In this document: positions 17,691 to 25,521 of the stretch, one piece after another
How the letters are laid out: each line of letters begins with the position of its first letter
Position numbering within the stretch: the first letter of the stretch is position 1
NCBI GenBank assembly: GCA_024704175.1
Contig: CP085629.1
Location: 1,116,001-1,180,000 of the forward strand
Direction: 5' to 3'
DNA: 64,000 nucleotides
Source: Paenibacillus sp. P25
Lineage (GTDB): Bacteria; Bacillota; Bacilli; Paenibacillales; NBRC-103111
The notes under the pieces: model-generated
Told to the model about the DNA's origin: nothing
What the model saw: only the letters and a program-made list of their open reading frames with translations
Database searches by the model: none
Position numbers and translations under genes: made by a program

Positions 17691-18593
17691 ATGCCCCAGT
17701 GGATTGTAGCCGCCGACGGGAGCGGCGATTACGTCTCGATCCAGGACGCGATCGATGCGGTCCGGGTACACCAGGAAGAGCCCCACGAGCTGTATATCAA
17801 GAAAGGGGTTTACCGTGAAAAGGTGGTGGTCCCGGATAACAAGCCGATGATCCGTTTGATCGGCGAAAGCCGCGAGGAAACGGTGCTGACCTATGATTTA
17901 TGTGCTGCGATGACCGGTCCGGACGGAAAAACGATCGGCACGTTCGGTACGCCTACCCTGATGGTCGCGGCGGACGATTTTCGTGCCGCCAATATTACGA
18001 TTGCCAATACGGCGGGACACGGTCCGCACATCGGCCAGGCGCTCGCCGTCTACGCTTCGGGCGACCGGATCGTATTCGACCGCCGCCGGCTCCTGGGCAA
18101 TCAGGATACGCTGTATACGGCTAAGGGGAGGCAGTATTACAGGAACTGCTTCATTGAAGGTCATGTCGATTTTATTTTCGGCGCGGCTACGGCTCTGTTC
18201 GAGGATTGCGAAATTTCCTCGCTGCGCGGCGGGTATATTGCCGCTCCTTCCACGACGCGGGAAACGCGTTACGGCTATGTGTTTCGGAATTGCCGGCTGA
18301 CGGGTCCGGCGGAGGAAGAGACGGTGTTTCTTGCCCGGCCGTGGCGGCCCTACGGACAGACGGTCTTTATCGATACGTGGATGGGAGCTCATATCAAAGG
18401 AGAGGGCTGGAATAACTGGAGGGACCCGAATAACGAGCGTACGGCCCGCTTTGCGGAATACGGCGACCGGGGTCCCGGGGCCAAGCCCGACCGCAGGGCG
18501 GCCTGGGCCGGAACGTTAAGCGCCGAAGAGGCGGCCGGACTCACGGCGGAGGTCCTGTTCGCCGCTCCCGTGCCTTGGGATCCGGCTATCTAA
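17691..18593 (+). CDS. Pectinesterase (carbohydrate esterase family 8)
   Basis: A 300-residue right-handed beta-helix enzyme that removes methyl groups from pectin or its fragments. Visible family boxes: VAADGSGDYVSIQDAIDAV at the start, GNQDTLYT, GHVDFIFGAATALFEDC with the catalytic Asp, and FLARPWRPYGQTVFID with the substrate Arg. The usual FxNC before GNQDTLY reads VFDRRRLL. There is no signal peptide, suggesting intracellular de-esterification of imported oligogalacturonides. ATG at 17691 follows AAAGGAG; the upstream frame has no other credible start. The 17,355-17,690 gap is a divergent promoter region in which I place no firm element. Confidence 0.9.
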   Translation: MPQWIVAADGSGDYVSIQDAIDAVRVHQEEPHELYIKKGVYREKVVVPDNKPMIRLIGESREETVLTYDLCAAMTGPDGKTIGTFGTPTLMVAADDFRAANITIANTAGHGPHIGQALAVYASGDRIVFDRRRLLGNQDTLYTAKGRQYYRNCFIEGHVDFIFGAATALFEDCEISSLRGGYIAAPSTTRETRYGYVFRNCRLTGPAEEETVFLARPWRPYGQTVFIDTWMGAHIKGEGWNNWRDPNNERTARFAEYGDRGPGAKPDRRAAWAGTLSAEEAAGLTAEVLFAAPVPWDPAI

Positions 18594-20336
18594 AGCAGCC
18601 TGAGACCGATGAAGAGGCAGAGGAGAAGGACAGCCGCGGCACGGACCATCCGGTCTTTCGCTGTTAAGGAGGGGGCCGGGGCGGACGGGAGGGGACGGCG
18701 GTTTAACAGGTATCCCCGCATTTCCAGCACCATGGCGAGCTCCTCGGCATGCTTCATCATGGAGAGAAGCAGCGGAACGAAGAAGGCAGGGGTATCCCTC
18801 AGCCGGATCGTGCCCGGCTTCACGTCCGCTTTTCCCCGGGACCGGACGATGACCGACATGCGCTCAAATTCCTCGAACAACTGGGGAAGAAAGCGGAGCA
18901 GGAGGGAAGTATAGAGCGACAGGATGCGGGCGGGCAGGCCAAACCGGCTGAACCGGGACAGAGCCTGCTCCATACCGAGACGCATCTCCCGAAGCCCCGT
19001 AACCCGGGCGAACAGAACGCCCATTATCATCACAAGAAGCGACCCTGTCAGCAGCCTTTGCGGTACGGGCCGCATCTTGAACGGAAAAGCCGATGCTTTG
19101 AAGTAAAGCCGCATTACCCGTAGAGTTCCACTGAAGTCCGGAAAGCAGAATCGAAATCAGCATAAAGAAAAGAAATGCCTTAACCGGTTTGCCTAGAGCG
19201 CTTAGCGGCAGGCGGGCCGGCAGGAAGCATCCTGCAGCGACGGTCGCGGAGGCGGCTATGCCGACCCAGCTGATCTGGATGAGCATGCCGGTGGAAACGA
19301 GCAGATAAAACCACCATTTGGTAACCGGATTCAGGCGGTGGATCCACGTTGGTGAGGATGCTTCGTTCGCGGGCGGTTCCGGTTCCGCAGCAGATTCGGA
19401 ACGAATATCTTCCGGATCATCCGGCCTCGGATACGTCAAGGAAGAAACCCGTAAAGGAAGTGTATTTTCAGGCGCATTTTCAAAGGATGCGTCTATTTTG
19501 CGTCCCAGCGCCTCCAGGATCGCCTTAGCGGTTTCTTCCGGCCGGAGTCCCGGCTCGTGAAGCGGAATTCCCAGCTCCCGCGGCTCCTGTCCGATCCGCA
19601 GGGAGGCCGGCAGACCGACTCGGGCTTCGAGCAGCGGTGACGGATCGGCTGTGAGCTCGCGCGGGGCCCGGTCGCAGATGATGCGGCCCTCGCTCAGCAC
19701 GATCACCCGGTCCGCGACCGGGAAGAAGACGTCAAGGTCGTGGCTTGCGACCACCACCCCGCCGCCGCCGGCCTTGTGCGCGCGAATCGTCTCCAGCGGC
19801 GGCGGAACGCCGGCCGGGTCCATGCCGGCGGTAGGCTCGTCGAGCAGCGACCACGGGGCTTCTACAGCCAAGACGGTCGCCAGCGCGGCTCTTCGCTTCT
19901 GCCCTTCCGATAACGTCAACACGGACTCCTCCAGCATGTCCGGCTCCAGCTTCATACGCTCAAGCGCACGGATGGCCCGCTCCCTGACAGCCCGCTTCGG
20001 CGACCGGTACGGTCGCAGCGAATAGCGGAATTCCTTCCATAACGTTTCCGCAAACAGTCGCCGCTCCGGATGCTGAAACGCCAGAGCGGATTGCCACTTG
20101 GCCCTTTCATGAAGCCGCTTCCCGTCCCATAACGGATCGTCCCCATACCAAACTCCGCCTGCGCTAACAGGCGTCAGGCCCGCCAGGGTCTGGAGCAGGG
20201 TCGTTTTCCCCGATCCGGTCCGGCCTACGAGGAGCGTGACGGTTCCTTCGTCGAAGCGAATGTCAATGCCGTTCAGAATCGGAGTTCCGGAACGGCGGTC
20301 TGCAGGGTGAACAACCAGCTTCCCGGCGCGGATCAT
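18590..20336 (-). CDS. Energy-coupling factor ATPase fused to the EcfT transmembrane subunit (frameshifted near the middle of EcfT)
   Basis: Residues about 1-230 are an ECF ATPase: Walker A VGRTGSGKTT, signature TLSEGQKRRA, Walker B WSLLDEPTAGMDP, then SHDLDVF. After a roughly 100-residue linker rich in Glu and Pro, the same open frame enters HRLNPVTKWWFYLLVST, the first helix of EcfT. One shift near 19,095 separates the remainder, which has GLPARILSLYTSLLLRFLP and the Arg-containing coupling helix ERMSVIVRSRGKA. ATP hydrolysis is thus joined to the coupling subunit in one chain. The ATG at 20336 overlaps the upstream stop as ATGA. It ends 4 bases inside the convergent pectinesterase. Confidence 0.82.
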
Positions 20337-21173
20337 GGCCCCCACCTCAGCGCTTCGGCCAGTTGCTGCGGCGTTAAAGGCCGTTCATTGAAACGGATGC
20401 CCCGGCTCATCAGGATGCGGGCAACCTCCACGGTATAAGGAGGCGGGAAGCCGAGCTGTTCGCATGGGCTTGGTGCACCGAAGTTAGGGTAAAAAAACTC
20501 CTCAGCCGTCCCGGTAAAGACGATCCGCCCTTTGTCCAGGGCGGCGACCCGGTCGGCATCAGGGAGCTCATCGAGAAGCTGCGTAATCCATACGATGGCG
20601 GTTCCGGCACGGTGGAATTTCCGTGCAAGTCCCAGCAATTGTTCCCGGGACAAGGGATCCAGCATCGATGTCGCTTCGTCGAACAGCAGTACCGCAGGCC
20701 TAAGCGCCAGGCGACCGGCGGCTGGCGAGCAGCTGCTTCTGCCCGCCGGACAGACTGGATACGGGCGCGTGCGCTTTAGCCAGAAGACCGACCTCCCGGA
20801 GCGCCTCTGTCGCCCGCTCAGCAACCTGCTTGGGCTTAGCCCCGGTTTGTTCCAGCCCAAAGACAACCTCTTCGTAGACGGTTTCGCCGAACAGATGCGT
20901 ATCGGGATTCTGGAAAACCAATTGAATGAAGGAGTCCGTTTCATCGGATTCATGAGGGAACCGGCATACTTGGCCTTCCGCGGGCTTGAATAGGCCCGCC
21001 ATCACCTTGGCCAAGGTACTCTTCCCGTCGCCGTTCGGCCCGGCGACAGCCAGCCATTCGCCCCGGCGCACCGTGAGATCGATACCCCGAAGCGGATACC
21101 GGGTCCCTTCCGCCGACGGGAGGGAGCAGGAAACGCCTTCCAGACGAAGCGACTCTTGTGGATGAAGTATCAT
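20333..21173 (-). CDS. ecfA1: Energy-coupling factor transporter ATPase EcfA1-like (frameshifted)
   Basis: About 280 residues after correcting one shift near 20,710. Walker A reads AVAGPNGDGKSTLAK, with Asp where most members have Ser or Ala. Q-loop VFQNPDTHLFGETVYEEV, signature SSLSGGQKQ, Walker B AVLLFDEATSMLDP and H-loop substitute WITQLLDEL follow; a Gln replaces the usual His of the ATPase switch, a feature to verify. First gene of the minus-strand unit, reading away from bioY across a BirA operator, so it should be repressed when biotin is plentiful. With the fused downstream protein and BioY it makes a complete biotin ECF transporter. Confidence 0.85.
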
Positions 21174-21216
21174 ATGAAAAACTCTTTTCTATCTTATTGG
21201 AGTATGATAAGATGCT

Positions 21217-21252
21217 ATTGTTAACCGCGAATGATAACAATAGGTTAACAAA
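21217..21252. promoter_or_regulatory. BirA (biotin repressor) operator between divergent biotin transport genes
   Basis: ATTGTTAACC at 21217-21226 and GGTTAACAAA at 21243-21252 form an inverted repeat with 16 bases between arms. This matches the BirA operator known from Firmicute bio operons (TTGTTAACC, 15-16 base spacer, GGTTAACAA). It lies 18 bases before the bioY start and 44 bases from the ecfA1 start, so biotinyl-AMP-bound BirA can block both directions. Confidence 0.92.
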
Positions 21253-21269
21253 TAAAAGGAGAAATTTCA

Positions 21270-21830
21270 ATGCCATCATTCATCACTGTTCGAGGTCTGG
21301 TGTTCAGCACATTGTTTGGAGCCTTGCTCGTGGCTTCAAGCTTTCTAAACCTTCATCTGCCCTTCTCGCCGGTCCCGATCACGCTGCAGAATCTGGTCGT
21401 TATGCTCGCGGGCGCCATTCTCGGGCCGCTGTACGGCTTCCTGAGCATCGCTTTGGTTGTACTGCTGACGGCGGCAGGTCTGCCCTTGCTTCATGGAAAC
21501 GGGGGGCCCGGGCTCATCTTCGGACCGACGGGCGGTTTTATTTGGGCGTATCCGTTCGCCGCTCTTCTGATCGGCTGGACGGTTTCCCGGATCCAGGGGC
21601 GCGGTACGGCGGCGTGGCTCGGCCTGTTCGCGGCGGCGGAAGTTTTCGGCTCACTTCTGTTGTATGTCACCGGGGTGCCGTGGCTCTCTCACGTTGCCGG
21701 CTTCTCGCTGCAGAAGGCGCTGGCGGCCGGTCGCTATCCGTATCTGCCGGGTGATGCCGTCAAAGCCGCGGTTGCAGCCTCCGTCGCACTGCCGATCCGG
21801 CGGATATTCCCGGTTTCGCGTTTAAAGTAA
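21270..21830 (+). CDS. bioY: Biotin transporter substrate-binding subunit BioY
   Basis: A 186-residue membrane S component of an ECF importer. It has six hydrophobic segments and the BioY boxes PFSPVPITLQNLVVMLAG, LGPLYGFLS, LPLLHGNGGPGLIFGPTGGF and the C-terminal PYLPGDAVKA, including the Asp that contributes to biotin binding. ATG at 21270 follows AAAAGGAG. It faces its ECF module head-to-head, with a BirA operator between them. A terminator-like hairpin follows at 21,841. Intact. Confidence 0.96.
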   Translation: MPSFITVRGLVFSTLFGALLVASSFLNLHLPFSPVPITLQNLVVMLAGAILGPLYGFLSIALVVLLTAAGLPLLHGNGGPGLIFGPTGGFIWAYPFAALLIGWTVSRIQGRGTAAWLGLFAAAEVFGSLLLYVTGVPWLSHVAGFSLQKALAAGRYPYLPGDAVKAAVAASVALPIRRIFPVSRLK

Positions 21831-21840
21831 GCTTCTGCAT

Positions 21841-21880
21841 AGCGGCTGATCTCCCTGCGAGCTCGCCGCTTTTTCTTTTG
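21841..21880 (+). terminator. Probable terminator after bioY
   Basis: AGCGGC and GCCGCT pair across an 18-base loop that itself contains a CGAGCTCG palindrome, followed directly by TTTTTCTTTT. It starts 10 bases after the bioY stop. Confidence 0.6.
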
Positions 21881-21963
21881 CACGAAGCCAATGACTATGA
21901 CCGTTTCTGTCATCCTCCGATTTTACAATGATTCAGAATCATGCTATGAAAGGATGACAAAGG

Positions 21964-22842
21964 ATGAAGACATTATCGGGAAAAGTGGCTGTCGTGGCCG
22001 GGGGTACACGCGGAGCCGGGAGAGGGATCGCCGTGGCGCTGGGGGCGACGGGAGCCACGGTCTATGTGACGGGGAGAAGCGTTAAGGGACAGCTCTCCGA
22101 TATCGGGCGAAGCGAGACGATTGAAGAGACGGCGGAGCAGGTCACTGCAGCCGGCGGCATCGGGATTCCGGTGCGTACCGATCATACGAGGGAGCCGGAA
22201 GTCAGGGAGTTATTCGAGCGGGTGAAGGAGGAGCAGGACGGCCGGCTGGATCTCCTGGTCAATGACGTATGGGGCGGAGAGAAGCTGACAGCATGGGGAA
22301 AAACGTTCTGGGAGCATTCGCTCGGGGACGGTCTTCTCATGCAGCGGCGGGCTGTACATTCGCATATGATTACAAGCTATTACGCGGCGCCGCTCATGAC
22401 GGCCCGGAAGCAAGGACTTATCATCGAAATTACCGACGGCACCGAATCTAAGTACCGCGGGAATCTTTATTATAGCCTGGCCAAAATTTCGGTCATCCAC
22501 CTGGCGGAAGCGATGGCCGCGGAGCTCAAGCCCTATGGCGTTTCCTGCGTGGCTCTAACCCCGGGTTTTTTGCGTTCGGAAGAGATGCTGGAGCATTTCG
22601 GCGTCTCGGAAGAAAACTGGCGGGATGCTGCGAAGAAGGATCCGCATTTTATCGCGTCCGAGACGCCCGCTTATATCGGCCGCGCGGTCGCGGCGCTGGC
22701 TTCCGATCCCCGTATCGCCGAGAAGTCGGGCAGGGCGCTGAGCACGTGGGGATTATCGGAGGAATACGACTTTACGGATGCCGACGGCGACCGTCCGCAT
22801 TGGGGACGCTACTTCAAGGAGCACGTGGAGCCTTACCTGTAA
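21964..22842 (+). CDS. Short-chain dehydrogenase/reductase
   Basis: A 292-residue SDR. The cofactor motif is AGGTRGAGRGIA (a TGxxxGxG variant), the usual NAG is replaced by LLVNDVWGG, and the active site has ITDGTES and YYSLAKISV, giving Ser, Tyr and Lys. TGRS after the second strand suggests NADP preference. The long insert around TFWEHSLGDGLLMQRRAVHSHMI resembles the oxidoreductase SDR type often annotated beside dienelactone or nitroreductase functions; substrate unknown. ATG at 21964 has GAAAGGATG upstream. It stands alone and converges on a citrate synthase. Confidence 0.87.
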   Translation: MKTLSGKVAVVAGGTRGAGRGIAVALGATGATVYVTGRSVKGQLSDIGRSETIEETAEQVTAAGGIGIPVRTDHTREPEVRELFERVKEEQDGRLDLLVNDVWGGEKLTAWGKTFWEHSLGDGLLMQRRAVHSHMITSYYAAPLMTARKQGLIIEITDGTESKYRGNLYYSLAKISVIHLAEAMAAELKPYGVSCVALTPGFLRSEEMLEHFGVSEENWRDAAKKDPHFIASETPAYIGRAVAALASDPRIAEKSGRALSTWGLSEEYDFTDADGDRPHWGRYFKEHVEPYL

Positions 22843-22881
22843 AAACGTGATATGCAGCGGAGTCCCGCCTGCTTATGATGA

Positions 22882-22914
22882 AGCCGCCGACCGGATACGT
22901 TCCGGCCGGCGGCT
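22882..22914. terminator. Bidirectional terminator hairpin
   Basis: AGCCGCCG(A)CCGGA pairs with TCCGG(C)CGGCGGCT around a short loop. It lies between the SDR and the convergent citrate synthase, so it can serve both strands. Confidence 0.6.
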
Positions 22915-22928
22915 TCTCGTCGATCCGC

Positions 22929-24023
22929 TTATTCCTCCGGCGGCGGCCCCGTATAAACCGATTGCGGGCGGAAAATTCGGTTGACCGGCGCCTGCTCCAG
23001 CACATGGGCCGTCCATCCGACGGAGCGGGCCAGTGTGAAGGTGGGGGTGAACAGCTCGGCCGGCAGGGCGATCGCGCGCATGATGGCCGCCGCGAAAAAT
23101 TCGACGTTCGTATAAAGCCGCCGTCCCGGTTTAAACTCTTCGAGAAGCCGCTGGGCTTCCGCTTCGACGTGGATGGCCAGCTCGAACCACGGATCGTCGG
23201 AAGCGAGCTTGGCCGTAACGTGCCGAAGCGCTTCGGCGCGAGGGTCCTTCGTCTTGTAGATACGGTGGCCGAAGCCCATCAGCCTGCCGCCTTGCCCCAG
23301 CACACGGCGCATCCAAGGCTCGGCATTCGCCGCGCTTCCGATCTCATCCAGCATGGCGATCACTTCCGACGGAGCGCCTCCGTGGAGCGGCCCTTTCATC
23401 GCTCCGACGGCGGCGCTGAGGGAAGCCGCCAGATCGGATTGCGTGGAGGAGACGACGCGGGCGGCGAACGTCGAGGCGTTCATCCCGTGCTCCATGCCGA
23501 GAATGAGATAGGCATTCAGCGCCTCAGCGTGCGCCTTTTCCGGTACCCGTCCGAACAGCATATAGAGATAATTGGCCGCATGGTCCAAAGCGCCGTCCGG
23601 CTCCAGCGGCTGCAGCCCGTTCTGCAGGCGGTGCCGTGCGGCGATGATCGCAGGGATCAGGGCGGTTAGGCGCATGGCCTGCTCAACGGTCGGCGGCCAT
23701 GAATAGCTGTCGTCCGACAGCGACGCCGCGGCGGTCTGAATCACGCTCATCATCGGAACCCCAGCCGGGAGCGACCGGATCAATCGGCGGACCGGCTCCG
23801 GCGGCGTGCGCATGCTCCGCCATTCCCGCGAGAACCGTTCGAGCTCGCCGGCATCCGGCGACTTGCCGAGCCACAGCAAATAGGCCGTTTCCTCGAATGT
23901 TCTGGACACCGCCAAGTCTTTCGCCCAGTATCCCCGGTAAATCAAATGTCCCTTTTCTCCGTCGACCAAACCGATCTCCGTCTCCGCGGCGACAACGCCT
24001 TCCAGTCCCGTTACTTTTGCCAT
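22929..24023 (-). CDS. Citrate synthase family protein (citrate or 2-methylcitrate synthase)
   Basis: A 364-residue enzyme condensing oxaloacetate with an acyl-CoA. The two catalytic His lie in LGMEHGMNASTFAARVV and MGFGHRIYKTKDPRA, and the catalytic-Asp region reads ELFTPTFTLARSVGWTAHVLEQ; the residue usually Asp/Phe here (FTPxFAxxR) should be checked. Short length and the VVAAETEIGLVDGEKGHLIYRGY start fit the Bacillus CitA-like minor citrate synthases. ATG at 24023 follows GAGGTGAG. No icd, mdh or prp genes nearby, so the pathway cannot be read from context. Intact. Confidence 0.88.
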   Translation of the reverse strand: MAKVTGLEGVVAAETEIGLVDGEKGHLIYRGYWAKDLAVSRTFEETAYLLWLGKSPDAGELERFSREWRSMRTPPEPVRRLIRSLPAGVPMMSVIQTAAASLSDDSYSWPPTVEQAMRLTALIPAIIAARHRLQNGLQPLEPDGALDHAANYLYMLFGRVPEKAHAEALNAYLILGMEHGMNASTFAARVVSSTQSDLAASLSAAVGAMKGPLHGGAPSEVIAMLDEIGSAANAEPWMRRVLGQGGRLMGFGHRIYKTKDPRAEALRHVTAKLASDDPWFELAIHVEAEAQRLLEEFKPGRRLYTNVEFFAAAIMRAIALPAELFTPTFTLARSVGWTAHVLEQAPVNRIFRPQSVYTGPPPEE

Positions 24024-24243
24024 AACGACTCACCTCTGACTTGGTATTTGCCATTAGTTTACTCCTGTCATTCGATAAATGGAACTTTTGTATTTTTATT
24101 GTATTGATAAATAAATTTAATCATTAAATTAGCATTCAGACCGCCCGGATCAATGACTTTCTATATTGTAGAAAAAGCAGCCTCTGTAGTAGAATGGAAA
24201 AGCTATTCTTTTTTGAGAAATCGCATACAGGAGAGAGAAAACA

Positions 24244-25179
24244 GTGAACACAGTAGAAAGAATCAGCAAATTCGTCGGCAGTACCTTTTCCGTGTGGGTC
24301 ATTTTGTTTGCTTGTTTGGGATTTTTTGCGCCCCAGGCATTTACGGGACTCAAAGGCGACATATCCCTGCTTCTCGGCATCGTCATGTTCGGTATGGGGC
24401 TCACGCTGTCCTCCGCGGATTTCCGTGAAGTCTTCCGCCGTCCGGGCGATGTGGCGATCGGCGTAGTCGGCCATTATCTGATCATGCCGCTGCTCGCCTA
24501 CATTCTTGCAGTCGTGCTGCGTCTTCCGCCGGACATTGCCGTCGGCGTCATTCTGGTGGGTCGCTGTCCCAGCGGGACGGCATCGAACGTCATGACCTTC
24601 CTGGCCAAAGGGGACGTCGCTCTGGGGGTTTCAATCGCCTCGGTCTCGACGCTGATCGCGCCGTTCGCCACGCCGGCGATCATCTCGCTGCTCGCCAACA
24701 AGTGGATGAATATCAACGCCAAGTCGCTCTTTATCGATATTATCGAAGTCGTCATCGTCCCCATTCTTCTGGGCGTTATCGTCAAGGCGCTCTTCAAGAA
24801 GCAGGCGGAGGCCAGCGTCAAGGCACTGCCGCTCGTATCTACGATTGCGATCGTCCTGATTGTGGCGATTGTCGTGGCGGTGAACAAAGGCAAAATTTTG
24901 GAGACCGGTCCGATTATTTTCGCCGTCGTCATTCTTCATAACGGTTTGGGCTATGCCCTCGGGTACTTATTCGCCAAGCTGTTCGGCATGGACCTCGCGA
25001 AGAGAAAAGCCGTCACCCTGGAAACGGGGATGCAAAATTCCGGACTGGGAGCGGCGCTGGCGGCGACCCACTTCAACCCGATCGCCGCCGTACCGAGCGC
25101 CATCTTCAGCGTCTGGCACAACATTTCGGGATCGATTCTGGCCACTTGGTTCTCGCGGAAGGAATCCCGGGAGCGCTAG
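24244..25179 (+). CDS. Bile acid:sodium symporter (BASS) family transporter, PanS/YocS-like
   Basis: A 311-residue membrane protein with about ten helices. The family boxes VGRCPSGTASNVMTFLAKGDVALGVSIA and ETGMQNSGLGAALAA are present; these form the crossing helices and the sodium site. The same signature occurs in the pantoate/ketopantoate transporter PanS and in B. subtilis YocS, so a 2-keto or hydroxy acid substrate is plausible. GTG at 24244 follows AGGAGAGAG. Divergent from the citrate synthase. A CoaX-like gene at 29,186 is not close enough to count as context. Intact. Confidence 0.87.
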   Translation: MNTVERISKFVGSTFSVWVILFACLGFFAPQAFTGLKGDISLLLGIVMFGMGLTLSSADFREVFRRPGDVAIGVVGHYLIMPLLAYILAVVLRLPPDIAVGVILVGRCPSGTASNVMTFLAKGDVALGVSIASVSTLIAPFATPAIISLLANKWMNINAKSLFIDIIEVVIVPILLGVIVKALFKKQAEASVKALPLVSTIAIVLIVAIVVAVNKGKILETGPIIFAVVILHNGLGYALGYLFAKLFGMDLAKRKAVTLETGMQNSGLGAALAATHFNPIAAVPSAIFSVWHNISGSILATWFSRKESRER

Positions 25180-25194
25180 GAGGCGGCCGCCGGG

Positions 25195-25224
25195 TTGACA
25201 ACAATCCGACGGCTTTTGTATACT
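25195..25224 (+). promoter_or_regulatory. Sigma-A promoter of the ABC-F leader transcript
   Basis: TTGACA at 25195-25200, an 18-base spacer, and TATACT at 25219-25224. The -35 is perfect and the -10 has one mismatch. It starts an RNA leader of about 290 bases before the ABC-F gene. Confidence 0.85.
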
Positions 25225-25266
25225 AAACGTGTAAACTAAACCGGAAAAACGGAGGTACTTCGTCCA

Positions 25267-25278
25267 ATGCGCAACTAA
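25267..25278 (+). CDS. Three-codon leader peptide MRN
   Basis: ATG-CGC-AAC-TAA at 25267-25278, preceded by CGGAGGT 10 bases upstream, as good a ribosome binding site as any in the window. It lies just after the promoter and upstream of a 9-bp CCCATATGA/TCATAAGGG stem (25,296-25,322, one mismatch) and the terminator at 25,496. Tiny leader frames are an established control device for antibiotic-responsive ABC-F genes: a drug-stalled ribosome on the leader alters downstream folding. A second possible leader frame starts at 25,339 (MRKGLECLFC). Confidence 0.65.
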   Translation: MRN

Positions 25279-25495
25279 TTCTGCCGAGTACAACACCCAT
25301 ATGACATTCTAAATCATAAGGGTTCGGACAGGATAAGTATGCGCAAGGGACTGGAGTGCCTTTTTTGTGCACTCGTGCGGCACGGCTGTGAGCGATGGCC
25401 GCCGTTTCAGCTGCCCGTTTACACCGGTACCGCGTAACGAACCATCATGCGGTTTATGCGGTCTTTATTCGGGTATGTTCCCTGCTGACTTATTC

Positions 25496-25521
25496 CTCTC
25501 TGGATCCCAGGGAGTTTTTTT
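25496..25521 (+). terminator. Attenuator terminator that overlaps the ABC-F ribosome binding site
   Basis: CTCTCTGG pairs with CCAGGGAG (one G-T pair), loop ATC, then seven T. The ATG of the ABC-F gene follows immediately at 25522. The only ribosome binding sequence for that ATG, AGGGAG, is the right arm of the stem. The hairpin can therefore stop transcription and hide the start of translation. Confidence 0.82.

Noticed and set aside
25339..25437. Second possible leader peptide (32 codons, MRKGLECLFC...) in the ABC-F leader
   Set aside because: Its ribosome binding site is weaker than that of the three-codon frame, and I could not link it to the attenuator; kept as a possibility only.
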